Positions 1 to 8,893 are shown, counted from the stretch's first letter. The stretch is DNA of 64,000 bases from Lachnospiraceae bacterium (GCA_017517305.1 JAFWZV010000016.1:1-64000); one strand, 5' to 3'. A program made the numbers and translations. The notes: generated by a model from the letters alone, not told the origin.

Positions 1-1899
1 GGTTCCTGGACCGTTGGTGATGTAATCGTTTCTGCGCCTGAAGGTATGAGCGGTGTGGTACCGATACTTGATACAGAACCTATTCCTACGGAAATGTTGG
101 AGAACTTTGATTCCGAGACTATGGATATTACCCTAACAGTAAGTGACGGTTCTGTGATCTATCTGGAAATCGACGAAAACGGCAATACCACATTGGCATC
201 TACCCGTGATGGAGTAAAGCTGCCGCCTTACGGAGCGACTTTGACCTTTGCGGTAGTAGCAAAACCTGGAAATATGGAAATCGTTGACAAGACAGAAGAA
301 AATGCCTGCGATACCGTATTGGAAGAAGCGTCTGATGTACTCTTTGAAAAATTAGAACTTTCAGCTGCGGAGGTAGCCAGAATCGAGAATGGTGAGAATA
401 TCCAGGTTTGGATTGAAGCAACGGACATTTCTGCAAGTGTGAGTCAGACAGATAAAAATTTGATAGATTCCAAGAAAGGAAATGCTACGATCGGAATGTG
501 CTTGGATATAGATTTGCTTAAGCAGATTGGCTCAGACAGTCCTGTAAATATTACAGAAACGAATGGTGCGATGACAATTACGCTGAAAGTGCCGAGTTCA
601 CTTATGAATTCAAATTCATCCGTAACAAGAACATACCAGATGATTAGAGTGCACAGTGGAGTAGCCACAGTCATTCCTTGTACTTATAATGCAGCAAATC
701 AAACCATCTCTTTTGAAACCGACCAATTTTCAACATATGCTCTTGCGTATGTTGATCAGCAGAATAATACTGGAAGCTCAGGCAACACCGGCACCGCAAC
801 CCCATTTGTACCACCTACTGTTAATGTAAGCTACCGAACTCATATAGAACGTATAGGCTGGGAGGGTACAGCAGATAACATAAGCACCTGGAAACAAAAT
901 GGTGCTATGAGCGGAACCTCAGGACGTTCCCTTAGACTTGAAGGAATTAATATAGTGGTTGCCCCAGCAACTGCTGGTGAGAACCTTGATCTTGGAATTC
1001 AGTACACAACCCACTGTGAATCCTATGGCTGGTTACCATGGTCAGCAGATGGAGATATGAGTGGTACCCAGGGAGAATCTAAGAGATTAGAGTCTATCAA
1101 GCTTCAGCTAACTGGTGAGCACGCCCAGTATTATGACGTATACTACCGAGTACACGCTGAGTCTTATGGCTGGCTTGGTTGGGCATCAAATGGTGCTCCT
1201 GCAGGAACAGCAGGCTACTCCAAGAGATTAGAGGGAATTCAGATAGTTGTGGTTAAGAAGGGTGAAGACTTTAATCACAATATGGAAGGAATCACCTCTA
1301 AGAGGTCAGAGCCATTCGTACCTAAGACAGGCAAATCACCTATAGTGAATTATCCATCAACCAGCAACGAAAACCCTATAGTGCCGGGAGAGGATACTCC
1401 AAATGTAGTCTATAGAACTCACGTAGAAAAGTACGGCTGGCAGGCATGGAAATATAACGGTCAGATGAGTGGAACCAGTGGAGAGTCCAAGCGACTGGAA
1501 GGAATAGAGATAAAGCTTACCAACAAGGACTACGAAGGCGGAATAGCTTATACAACACATGTTGAAAAATACGCTTGGCAGGGAACAGACCTTAATAACC
1601 CTGCAACCTGGAGGCAAAATGGCGCCATGGCAGGAACTTCTGGAGAATCTAAGCGACTAGAAGCAATCTGCATCACCCTTACGGGAGAGATGGCAGAACA
1701 CTACGACGTATACTACCGAGTACATGCCGAGTCATACGGCTGGTTAGGCTGGGCATCAAATGGCGCACCAGCTGGAACCGCAGGACACTCCAAACGCCTT
1801 GAAGGAATCCAGATAGTACTGGTGAAAAAAGGAGAAACTCCATCAGCAACCTATGCTGGAATAGTATCTAAGGATTCAAGAGCTTATATACAACGTTAA
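1..1899 (+). CDS. Cell-surface protein with six ChW repeats, 5' end cut by window
   Basis: The reading frame is already open at base 1, so this is the C-terminal part (about 632 residues) of a larger secreted protein. The first ~240 residues are beta-rich and unrecognised, followed by a Ser/Gly/Thr linker. From about nt 829 there are six clostridial hydrophobic with conserved Trp (ChW) repeats, each carrying a YRTH/YRVH start, GW...W, G..(S/A)GT.G.S and a RLE-I end. They fall into two triplets (nt ~829-1260 and ~1408-1850) separated by a Pro/Asn linker; the third and sixth repeats are almost identical, so the triplet was duplicated. ChW proteins of clostridia are generally extracellular and linked to polysaccharide or protein binding. 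No anchor such as LPXTG is seen at the C-terminus, so wall attachment must lie upstream or be non-covalent. The exact substrate is unknown. Confidence 0.85.
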   Translation, partial: GSWTVGDVIVSAPEGMSGVVPILDTEPIPTEMLENFDSETMDITLTVSDGSVIYLEIDENGNTTLASTRDGVKLPPYGATLTFAVVAKPGNMEIVDKTEENACDTVLEEASDVLFEKLELSAAEVARIENGENIQVWIEATDISASVSQTDKNLIDSKKGNATIGMCLDIDLLKQIGSDSPVNITETNGAMTITLKVPSSLMNSNSSVTRTYQMIRVHSGVATVIPCTYNAANQTISFETDQFSTYALAYVDQQNNTGSSGNTGTATPFVPPTVNVSYRTHIERIGWEGTADNISTWKQNGAMSGTSGRSLRLEGINIVVAPATAGENLDLGIQYTTHCESYGWLPWSADGDMSGTQGESKRLESIKLQLTGEHAQYYDVYYRVHAESYGWLGWASNGAPAGTAGYSKRLEGIQIVVVKKGEDFNHNMEGITSKRSEPFVPKTGKSPIVNYPSTSNENPIVPGEDTPNVVYRTHVEKYGWQAWKYNGQMSGTSGESKRLEGIEIKLTNKDYEGGIAYTTHVEKYAWQGTDLNNPATWRQNGAMAGTSGESKRLEAICITLTGEMAEHYDVYYRVHAESYGWLGWASNGAPAGTAGHSKRLEGIQIVLVKKGETPSATYAGIVSKDSRAYIQR

Positions 1900-1974
1900 A
1901 ATATAAATGGCTGTGCTTCTGATATGCCCCCCTGTCAAGAAGACAGGGCAAATATCTAAAACGAAATGCATATG

Positions 1975-2010
1975 TACGACCACACGAATTAAAGTGTGGT
2001 CGTATTTTTT
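1975..2010 (+). terminator. Rho-independent terminator of the ChW protein gene
   Basis: A perfect 11-bp stem (TACGACCACAC / GTGTGGTCGTA) is followed by six T. A smaller hairpin CCCTGTC/GACAGGG without T-run lies just before it at 1930-1948. Confidence 0.9.
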
Positions 2011-2107
2011 ATGCATACCATTTCTCTTTTTATTCTCATCACCTCAAAATTACCCCACAGTGTACCATATAAAAGAAATGGTACCCTATGGGTACCCCCG
2101 ATGGTCC

Positions 2108-2137
2108 TTGACCATAATTATTTTACCGTGCTATCCT
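2108..2137 (+). promoter_or_regulatory. Candidate promoter of the SPFH/DUF4428 operon
   Basis: TTGACC at 2108-2113 and TATCCT at 2132-2137 are separated by 18 bp. Transcription would start near 2144 and include the hairpin at 2161-2190. The -10 box is imperfect. Confidence 0.45.
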
Positions 2138-2160
2138 ACCCTTAGAATTTGGCTAGAAGC

Positions 2161-2190
2161 ATCAAAATTTACAGTAATGTAAATTTTGAT
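2161..2190 (+). promoter_or_regulatory. 12-bp perfect inverted repeat in the SPFH gene leader
   Basis: ATCAAAATTTAC and GTAAATTTTGAT flank a 6-nt loop. There is no T-run after it, and it lies 55 bp before the start codon, so it is either an operator or a leader hairpin. Confidence 0.5.
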
Positions 2191-2245
2191 GAGCACAGCT
2201 GAAAATGGTGAAAAACCATAAAATAAACAAAAAAGGAGAAGGTGT

Positions 2246-3589
2246 ATGGGATTAATAAAAGCAGCTTTTGGTGCGGCGAGTGGAGTTCTTGCAGACCAAT
2301 GGAAAGATTATTTTTACTGTGAAGCTCTTCCTGAGAATGTTTTAGCGGTAAAAGGAAAGAAAAGAACACCTGGAGGTGATAACATCATTTCCAATGGTTC
2401 TGTTATTGCGGTTGCAGACGGACAGTGTATGATTATTGTGGAGCAGGGCAAAATTGTTGATGTATGTGCTGAACCAGGAGAATATACATACGATATGTCT
2501 ACAGAGCCATCCATTTTTAGTGGGGATTTAGGTACAAGTATTCATGATGTGTTTGCAAATATTGGAAAGCGTTTTACTTTTGGTGGGGAAGCGCCTAATG
2601 ATCAGAGAATATACTACTTTAATACCAAGGAGTTAATGGGTAACAAATACGGAACACAAAGTCCGGTGCCATTTCGTGTAGTGGACAACAATATTGGTTT
2701 AGATATGGATGTGTCCATTCGTTGTTTTGGTGAATATAGCTATCGTATAACAAACCCAATTTTGTTCTATACAAATGTATGTGGAAATGTGGAGCAGTCT
2801 TATACTAGAGATAAGATAGATAGTCAGCTTAAATCTGAATTGCTGACAGCCCTTCAGCCAGCCTTTGCAAGGATTTCAGAGATGGGAATCCGTTATAGTG
2901 CCCTTCCGGGTCATACTATGGAAATTGCAAATGCATTGAATGATATTCTCTCTGCAAAATGGGCAAATCTCCGTGGTGTTGAGATTGTGTCCTTTGGTGT
3001 TTCAAGTGTAAAGGCCTCTGACGAAGATGAGGCTATGATTAAGGAGTTGCAGAGAAATGCAACATTTAGAAATCCAACAATGGCAGCAGCTTATATGGTG
3101 GGTGCACAGGCAGCGGCTATACAGGCGGCAGCATCCAATCAGGGCGCAGGTCCTGCTATGGCAATGATGGGAATGGGTATGGTACAAAATGCAGGTGGAA
3201 TAGATGCTCAAAGCTTGTTTGCTATGGGACAGCAGGCACAGCCGGCACCACAGCAGGTGCAGCCAGCACAACAGGCACAGCCAATACAACAGGCGACACC
3301 ACAACAAACCCAGTCAGCTGACGCATGGCAATGTAGCTGCGGAGCAGTGGTAACAGGAAAATTCTGTGCAGAATGCGGAAGTAAGAAGCCAGAAGTAGAA
3401 GGTTGGACCTGTAGCTGCGGAGCTGTAAATAAAGGAAAGTTCTGTCCGGAATGTGGAAGTAAGAAACCGGCAGGAGTACCACAGTACAAGTGTGACAAAT
3501 GTGGTTGGGAGCCTGAAAAGGGTGTGAAGCCACCAAAGTTTTGTCCAGAGTGTGGAGACCCATTTGATGATGGAGATTTAGTATACTAG
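2246..3589 (+). CDS. SPFH/band-7 (YdjI-like 'virion core') protein with three zinc ribbons
   Basis: This 447-residue protein matches the YdjI-type SPFH family: residues ~1-270 carry the conserved DQWKDYFYCEAL start, the PGEYTYD segment and the VSSVKASDEDEAMI helix end. SPFH proteins oligomerise at membranes; the YdjI branch is tied to envelope stress in Bacillus. A Met/Ala and then Gln/Ala/Pro-rich linker (~275-350) leads to three C-terminal zinc ribbons: CSCG...CAECG, CSCG...CPECG and CDKCG...CPECG. The start follows AAAAAAGGAGAAGG with good spacing. The next gene, DUF4428, begins 16 bp after the stop, so the two are probably one operon. Function beyond membrane-associated scaffolding is unknown. 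Confidence 0.85.
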   Translation: MGLIKAAFGAASGVLADQWKDYFYCEALPENVLAVKGKKRTPGGDNIISNGSVIAVADGQCMIIVEQGKIVDVCAEPGEYTYDMSTEPSIFSGDLGTSIHDVFANIGKRFTFGGEAPNDQRIYYFNTKELMGNKYGTQSPVPFRVVDNNIGLDMDVSIRCFGEYSYRITNPILFYTNVCGNVEQSYTRDKIDSQLKSELLTALQPAFARISEMGIRYSALPGHTMEIANALNDILSAKWANLRGVEIVSFGVSSVKASDEDEAMIKELQRNATFRNPTMAAAYMVGAQAAAIQAAASNQGAGPAMAMMGMGMVQNAGGIDAQSLFAMGQQAQPAPQQVQPAQQAQPIQQATPQQTQSADAWQCSCGAVVTGKFCAECGSKKPEVEGWTCSCGAVNKGKFCPECGSKKPAGVPQYKCDKCGWEPEKGVKPPKFCPECGDPFDDGDLVY

Positions 3590-3605
3590 GAAAAGGGGAT
3601 AAAAT

Positions 3606-4376
3606 ATGGGATTATTTGGTAAATTATTTGATAAAAAGGAATGCGCTTTCTGTGATAACGAAATTGGACTTTTTGGCAATCGTAAACTAGAGGATGGAAA
3701 TATGTGTAAGGAGTGTGCACAAAAGCTATCACCATGGTTTAGTGAACGCAGAAGTAGCACTGTAGCACAGATTGAAGAACAGCTTGCGTACCGTGAAGAG
3801 AACAAAAAGGCAGTGGAAGCATTTAACGTAACTCTTTCATTGGGAACTGATATGAAGGTGCTTATGGACGAGGATGCTGGCAAATTCATGGTAACAAGAG
3901 AGAGAAATCTTATGGAGGCAAATCCTGATGTTCTTGATTTCTCACAGGTAACAGGCTGTATCCTTGACATTGATGAGCATCAAACAGAGGAGATGAGAGA
4001 AGATAACGAAGGAAATGAAGTTAGCTTCCGTCCACCACGTTATTTTTATAGCTACGATTTCCGTATGATAATTAAGGTTAATCATCCATATTTTGATGAG
4101 ATTTCCTTTAACCTTAATACATCTGATGTTGAAATCAATCCACACAATGGAATGACTACAAGACCAAATCCACAGTCTAATCCAGACTACAGAGAATACG
4201 AGGATATGGGCAGAGAGATTAAGGAAATCTTAACTCAGGCACGTAGGCAGGTAAGAGAGGATGCCAGAGCAGCGGCAGCACCAAAGACAGCAGTAATTTG
4301 TCCATGCTGTGGTGCAACAACTATGCCAGATGCTAATGGCTGCTGTGAATACTGTGGCGGTGCATTAAATGGATAA
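3606..4376 (+). CDS. DUF4428 domain protein with zinc-binding ends
   Basis: This 256-residue protein starts with a DUF4428-type zinc finger (CAFCDNEIGLFGNRKL...CKECAQKL), continues with a ~140-residue mixed domain and ends in a zinc ribbon (CPCCGATT...CEYCGG). It starts 16 bp after the SPFH gene with AGGAAAAGGGG upstream. DUF4428 proteins commonly sit next to SPFH or tellurite-type stress genes in clostridia; the molecular role is not known. The two proteins share zinc-ribbon architecture, so an interaction is plausible but is inference only. Confidence 0.8.
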   Translation: MGLFGKLFDKKECAFCDNEIGLFGNRKLEDGNMCKECAQKLSPWFSERRSSTVAQIEEQLAYREENKKAVEAFNVTLSLGTDMKVLMDEDAGKFMVTRERNLMEANPDVLDFSQVTGCILDIDEHQTEEMREDNEGNEVSFRPPRYFYSYDFRMIIKVNHPYFDEISFNLNTSDVEINPHNGMTTRPNPQSNPDYREYEDMGREIKEILTQARRQVREDARAAAAPKTAVICPCCGATTMPDANGCCEYCGGALNG

Positions 4377-4410
4377 AAAATGTTTTGAAAGCATATGTAG
4401 ATAAAAAAAT

Positions 4411-4448
4411 ACCGAGTACAAGTTTACCCTTGTAGCTCGGCATTTTTT
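4411..4448 (+). terminator. Terminator after DUF4428 gene
   Basis: ACCGAGTACAAG pairs with CTTGTAGCTCGG (one bulge) and is followed by seven T. Confidence 0.85.
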
Positions 4449-4467
4449 TGATGTTATATTATGTGTT

Positions 4468-4590
4468 TCAACTATGATTTCTAAGCTTTTTTCTCAGATT
4501 TAATTCAAACGCCACAAAGTTTAGTACCAGTGCTCCTAGCCAGGCAACAGTGTTTGCCCATGCAGTTGCCACATACAGGAAAGAAGAACC
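4468..4590 (-). pseudogene. Remnant of a membrane-protein C-terminus
   Basis: On the minus strand an open stretch of about 41 codons encodes a hydrophobic segment (WANTVAWLGALVLNFVAFEL) followed by a basic tail and a stop at 4468-4470. The frame is closed by a stop just upstream and has no start codon. It reads like the last transmembrane helix of a lost protein. The rest of the 4377-4727 gap holds only a terminator and nothing else I recognise. Confidence 0.35.
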
Positions 4591-4727
4591 TAAGTATTAG
4601 GGTGGAAACCTTTCCCTCTGTTAAGTTGTATGTCTGTTGCTGTTGCATGTTATACCTCGTAGTTAATCTGTGTATTGTGCTTTGTTAAACTATTGCTTTT
4701 CTTTTTGGAGATTACCTTTATCCAGCC

Positions 4728-5120
4728 ATGTTAACAGGGTACGAGGAGACAAGCATAACTAGGTATGGAATGATGCACAAGGAGTATATGGAGGCTAATC
4801 ACCCAGAGTTAGTGAAGGTGTTGGATAACGAGTGTAGGTTAATGCCACACTTAAAGATGGTGGAGGATGAAGCTGAGCAAATGCATAAGAAGATAATGGA
4901 GAGAAAAGAGAGAGAAGCCATAGCCACAGGTGAGATAACACCGGAGTTACGCAACGAGCAACCTCTGGAGTGGGCAGCGAGAATGACTAGAATGGAGCAG
5001 GAGACCATATCTCAGGTCGCGAGGGAATTTGTTCTGACAGATGTTCCAGTGAGAGTGGAGAGAGATCCTTCAATGAGATTAAAGAGTATGATGATAGTTG
5101 AAGATATAGAGTTAAAGTAG
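4728..5120 (+). CDS. TnpV-like transposon-encoded protein
   Basis: This 130-residue protein resembles TnpV of Tn4451-type mobilisable elements: the I-x-R/K-YGMMHKEYMEANHPE block, a middle helical segment with charged residues, and the WAARMTRMEQETISQVAREFVL end correspond to the family's YGxxRxxYLxEHR and W-RMNxIRxxAEEIVL motifs. Its role in transposition is not established. No recombinase, integrase or other transposon gene is near, so it is a solitary relic or a domesticated copy. The start is uncertain because no strong ribosome binding site precedes this ATG. Confidence 0.65.
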   Translation: MLTGYEETSITRYGMMHKEYMEANHPELVKVLDNECRLMPHLKMVEDEAEQMHKKIMERKEREAIATGEITPELRNEQPLEWAARMTRMEQETISQVAREFVLTDVPVRVERDPSMRLKSMMIVEDIELK

Positions 5121-5290
5121 AAGATAATATGCTTGTACAAAAACCACATTACATTATAAATTTTATAATAATACTTTTATCAAATGTAGCATTCCTTAAA
5201 ATTATACATTATAATAAATAATGAACACTATTTTAGGGAACATAAACAACTATGATTTTCCAGAATCAAGATAATAAAAGGAAATAACAT

Positions 5291-6604
5291 ATGAGAAGAA
5301 AAACATATGATACAACTCCATTTGACACAAGGAAGATGCCACCTAAGCAGAATTTATTTTTTATGCCACTTATTTGGATGCTTTGTTGGATACTGACTAG
5401 GTCAGGAAAACTAAAGATTCATAAGGTAAATATGAAGGGACTTAAACCACCATATCTTGTCCTTGGTACGCATCATGCATTTATGGACTTTTACATAACA
5501 CCCCTTGCTTTGTTTCCTCACAGAGCAAATTACGTGTCAGAACTAGAAGGCTTTGAGAACTACGGTGAATGGTTGTATAGACAGGTTGGGTGTCTTGGAA
5601 CTAGAAAATTTATCAACGACATAAATCTTGTTAAGAACATTCAGAGGGTTATGAAGCGTAAAGGTATTCTGGTGCTTTATCCTGAAGCTAGATACGCCAA
5701 TGTGGGAACCTCCTCAGAGCTTCCTACATCAACTGGAAAGCTGGTTAAATTGCTAGGAGTTCCTCTTGTTACTATAAATATGAAGGGCAATTACCTTCAG
5801 TCTCCTATATGGAATTTAAAGAAAAGGTCAGGGGTTAAACTGGATACTACATTGACTCAGGTTCTTACTTCAGAGGAAGTGAAATCTAAGTCGGTGAAGG
5901 AGATAAATGAACTTATTAGCAAGCATTTAGCTTATGATGAATATAAGTACCAATTTGACAACAATATGCGAATAACCTACAAGGACAGAGCAAAGGGGCT
6001 TCATATGCCTTTGTACCAATGTATATGCTGTGGAGAGGAATTTGCCATGAAGGGTCAGGGAACCAAGCTTACTTGTAATAGCTGTGGCGCTACATGGGAG
6101 ATGGATGAGTTGGGTAGATTAGTGAAGACGAAGATTGTAGATAAAGCGGAACAGAAAAATGTAGATATAGCTAACACCGAAACAGATGAAAATGATGAGA
6201 TAAATAACAAACTTCATATTCACATTCCTGATTGGTATGAGTGGGAGAAAAGTCAGGTTATAAAGCAGATAAATGAAGGCAAGTATCAGCTTAGCTGTAA
6301 AGTTAAGATTGACGCATTGCCTAATGCTAAGAATTTTATCCCATGTGGAGAAGGAATCCTGGTTCATAAGAAGGAAGGCTTTTATCTTACCTTTAAGGAT
6401 TATGGAGATAATGAGGAGAAGACTATGTTTTTCTCATCTAAGTCACTGTTTTCTATTCATACAGAATATGATTACAGAAGTAAGTATGGGCAGTGTGTCA
6501 CTTTGTCTACAGATACTAATACTTACTTTATATATCCTTTGGAGGATGGTTTTAATGCTACAAAGATACAGTTTGCTACGGAATATTTGCACAAGAAAAA
6601 ATAG
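5291..6604 (+). CDS. Membrane glycerophospholipid acyltransferase-like protein with zinc ribbon
   Basis: This 437-residue protein has the PlsC-type acyltransferase fold: a hydrophobic N-terminal anchor (~20-40), the HX4D motif in THHAFMDFY (~60), and a variant of the third block, LYPEARYA (~133), where PEGTR is usual. Residues ~235-265 form a zinc ribbon (CICCGEEF...CNSCGATW). The C-terminal ~130 residues are unrecognised. The family transfers acyl groups to lysophosphatidate or similar lipids at the cytoplasmic membrane face. The PEAR variant may change acceptor choice. AAAGGAAA lies upstream of the ATG. It appears monocistronic. Confidence 0.75.
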   Translation: MRRKTYDTTPFDTRKMPPKQNLFFMPLIWMLCWILTRSGKLKIHKVNMKGLKPPYLVLGTHHAFMDFYITPLALFPHRANYVSELEGFENYGEWLYRQVGCLGTRKFINDINLVKNIQRVMKRKGILVLYPEARYANVGTSSELPTSTGKLVKLLGVPLVTINMKGNYLQSPIWNLKKRSGVKLDTTLTQVLTSEEVKSKSVKEINELISKHLAYDEYKYQFDNNMRITYKDRAKGLHMPLYQCICCGEEFAMKGQGTKLTCNSCGATWEMDELGRLVKTKIVDKAEQKNVDIANTETDENDEINNKLHIHIPDWYEWEKSQVIKQINEGKYQLSCKVKIDALPNAKNFIPCGEGILVHKKEGFYLTFKDYGDNEEKTMFFSSKSLFSIHTEYDYRSKYGQCVTLSTDTNTYFIYPLEDGFNATKIQFATEYLHKKK

Positions 6605-6728
6605 CTTGAAGGAAAAAACATGCATATTAAAATATTATCTAATTTATGGTATGCACTATTTATTTGTTTTGAAAAAAGAGTTATAATATATTCAGATTAT
6701 ACAAAAGTAAAAATAAGGTGGCGTACAT

Positions 6729-8378
6729 ATGGATGAAAAACAAAAGATAAATATAAATTGGAGAAAGTTAGTATTTTGCGCATTGATAGTAATTTATCTA
6801 ATATTGCTTCTGTTGCAGGTAAAAAACGGCCGTACCGGGGGTGGGGGAGATAATGCATACTTGTCAGGTATTATAATGATATTAACCATTTTGGATGCGG
6901 TTTGTATAACCATATGGTGGAAGAAGGGCTACATTATAGCTATGGTTATGTTGGGGCTTAATGCCATTATGACAGCAGGAGTTGCTATTAGTGGCAAGGA
7001 CCGTTTTGCTTTGGCAGGATTTATCATAGCTGTAGTTGGAATGATTATTGTAAGTATAATGTTTAGATTTATTCGTATGGTGGATCAACGTGAGTTGGAG
7101 CTTATAAAGCTTGCTGATACAGATATGCTGACAGAGCTTCCTAACAGAAGAGCCTTGACCAATTATCTGGAAAAGCTGTGTGATGAGGGTGACTCAAAGT
7201 TTGCCTTAGTATTTATAGATTTAGATAACTTTAAGCTGATTAATGATACCATAGGTCATGAGTGGGGCGATTCCTTATTGGTAGGTACAGCTACAAGATT
7301 TAGAAGACTTTTGAGAGATAATGAATTTGTTGCCCGTTTGGGTGGAGATGAGTTTGCTGTTATTATAAAGGGGTATGCTTCAGAAGAAGCATTGAGAGAA
7401 CGAGTAGAAATTTATTCAAAAACCCTCAGTGAGAAATGTCAGCTTAGAGGTAGAGATTATTATGTTACAGGAAGTCTTGGTGTTGCCTGTTATCCAAAGG
7501 ATACCAAAAATGTTGACCAGCTATTAAAGTATGCTGATACAGCTATGTTCCATGCCAAGAAGACAGGTAAGGTTAGAAGCTGCTTCTTCGATAACATTAT
7601 GAATGAAAACATGGAAAGTGACGTAAAGCTAGAAAGCCAGATGAGACAGGCCTTTAACAATGATGGCTTCTTCCTTATGTATCAGCCACAGTATCATACA
7701 GATGGTAAAAGCCTAAGAGGCTTTGAGACATTAATCAGAATGCGTGATTATGATGGCAATCTGGTTAGTCCGGGTGTATTTATACCTATTGCAGAGAAGA
7801 CAAATCTTATATTAGAGATTGATAGATTTGTACTTAAAACAGCTATGACAGAATGTAAGCCTATGATTGAGAAAAACCCTGAGCTTATGATTTCCGTAAA
7901 TATGTCAGCTATACATATACAGGATGATTCCTTTGTGGAGGATGTGAAGAAGGCCATAGAGGCAACAGGATTTCCTGCTACGAATCTGGAATTAGAGATT
8001 ACTGAGACCTCATTTATAGAGAGAATGGATGATGTTGTGGAGAAGATAAGGGCTATTCGCCAGATGGGTATCTGCGTAGCCTTAGATGATTTCGGAACAG
8101 GCTTTGCATCCCTTAGCTATTTAATGAATCTTCCAGTAAATATGCTTAAGATTGATAAGAGCTTTGTGGACAACATATTAATTGATGATAATGGTGCATC
8201 CTTTGTTGTAGCGATTATTTCCATGGGCCATCAGCTAGGGTTTGAGGTTATTGCCGAAGGTGTAGAGGAAGAACAACAGGTGGAGGTACTAAGAGACAGA
8301 GACTGTGATTTTATTCAAGGCTTTGTATGGGGAAGACCAATGCCGTTAGAAGACATTAAGAATATAGTAAATGCATAG
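6729..8378 (+). CDS. Membrane GGDEF-EAL cyclic di-GMP enzyme
   Basis: The 549-residue protein begins with four to five hydrophobic segments (~10-125), then a GGDEF domain with an intact RLGGDEF motif (~205) and an EAL domain from ~295 to the end. In the EAL domain the signature is ETL rather than EAL (GFETLIRM), but the other metal and substrate residues are present (N in SVNMSA, LEITET, LDDFGTG, K in LKIDKSF, EGVEEE). The inhibitory I-site position before GGDEF reads RDNE, not RxxD, so product inhibition is probably lost. It could both make and break c-di-GMP; which activity dominates cannot be told. AAGGTGG precedes the start. A terminator follows. Confidence 0.9.
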   Translation: MDEKQKININWRKLVFCALIVIYLILLLLQVKNGRTGGGGDNAYLSGIIMILTILDAVCITIWWKKGYIIAMVMLGLNAIMTAGVAISGKDRFALAGFIIAVVGMIIVSIMFRFIRMVDQRELELIKLADTDMLTELPNRRALTNYLEKLCDEGDSKFALVFIDLDNFKLINDTIGHEWGDSLLVGTATRFRRLLRDNEFVARLGGDEFAVIIKGYASEEALRERVEIYSKTLSEKCQLRGRDYYVTGSLGVACYPKDTKNVDQLLKYADTAMFHAKKTGKVRSCFFDNIMNENMESDVKLESQMRQAFNNDGFFLMYQPQYHTDGKSLRGFETLIRMRDYDGNLVSPGVFIPIAEKTNLILEIDRFVLKTAMTECKPMIEKNPELMISVNMSAIHIQDDSFVEDVKKAIEATGFPATNLELEITETSFIERMDDVVEKIRAIRQMGICVALDDFGTGFASLSYLMNLPVNMLKIDKSFVDNILIDDNGASFVVAIISMGHQLGFEVIAEGVEEEQQVEVLRDRDCDFIQGFVWGRPMPLEDIKNIVNA

Positions 8379-8392
8379 TGAATAAGTAGTAG

Positions 8393-8425
8393 AAGCCAGT
8401 GTGTAAAAACGCACTGGCTTTTTTT
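8393..8425 (+). terminator. Terminator after GGDEF-EAL gene
   Basis: AAGCCAGTG(TGT) pairs with (G)CACTGGCTT around an AAAAAC loop, followed by seven T. Confidence 0.9.
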
Positions 8426-8520
8426 AGACCACAGGTTTAATGATTTTATTCTCTAAATAAACTATAATCTTATTATATTTTGTTACATTTAAAAAAATAA
8501 TAGATAAGGAGGAAATTGCT

Positions 8521-8736
8521 ATGAATATGATATATGTGATTTCGATGATGGTAATGCTGTTTGGTATGTGTATGTTTGTTAGAAGCTTTAAGTTGATTGA
8601 CAACCAGCTAGAGGATCGTGAAGAGTGTACTTACGTGAGAAGAGAAGCTATAAATCGTTGCTTGTTTTATGGAAATGTAGTTGCTATGAGTGTTGGATTG
8701 ATGGTAGCTAAATTGTTAATTGAAATATTGATGTAA
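8521..8736 (+). CDS. Small membrane protein, unknown
   Basis: This 71-residue protein has a consensus AAGGAGGAAA ribosome binding site and two hydrophobic stretches (residues 1-20 and ~48-70) separated by a charged loop with EDREECTYVRREA. It is probably a two-helix membrane protein. I do not recognise a family. It stands alone between a terminator and a cre-like palindrome. Confidence 0.6.
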   Translation: MNMIYVISMMVMLFGMCMFVRSFKLIDNQLEDREECTYVRREAINRCLFYGNVVAMSVGLMVAKLLIEILM

Positions 8737-8742
8737 AAAAAG

Positions 8743-8756
8743 TGTAAACGCTTACA
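8743..8756. promoter_or_regulatory. cre-like perfect palindrome TGTAAACGCTTACA
   Basis: The 14-bp palindrome fits the CcpA catabolite-response element consensus (TGNAANCGNNNNCA core). It is flanked by A and T runs, so it may also serve as terminator of the 71-residue protein gene. It lies 19 bp before the -35 box of the S41 peptidase promoter, which would suit catabolite control. Confidence 0.5.
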
Positions 8757-8774
8757 TTTTTTATCCCAAACCCA

Positions 8775-8803
8775 TTGAGTTAGCAAGAATTTCATAGTAT
8801 AAT
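8775..8803 (+). promoter_or_regulatory. Promoter of the S41 peptidase gene
   Basis: TTGAGT at 8775-8780, a 17-bp spacer and TATAAT at 8798-8803 form a near-consensus SigA promoter with a start near 8810, 84 bp before the start codon. Confidence 0.75.
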
Positions 8804-8893
8804 GCATGTGTAAGTTGAAAAGCAAGGATATTAAGAAGATAGCTACAAGATATATTTTATTACAAATCTACATGTATTATCACGGAGGTTACC

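Larger units (their letters stand above)
1900..2245. other. Intergenic region between ChW protein and SPFH gene
   Basis: This 346-bp gap holds the terminator at 1975-2010, the near-palindrome GGTACCCTATGGGTACC around 2080, a possible promoter (2108-2137) and a 30-bp inverted repeat (2161-2190). No convincing coding frame is seen. Confidence 0.6.

Noticed and set aside
1907-2182. 91-codon frame after the ChW protein
   Set aside because: It runs through the terminator stem and the promoter-like region and lacks a ribosome binding site.
3208-3563. Cys/Val-rich minus-strand frames opposite the SPFH gene
   Set aside because: They are antisense shadows of the Gln/Ala-rich linker and zinc ribbons and have no ribosome binding sites.
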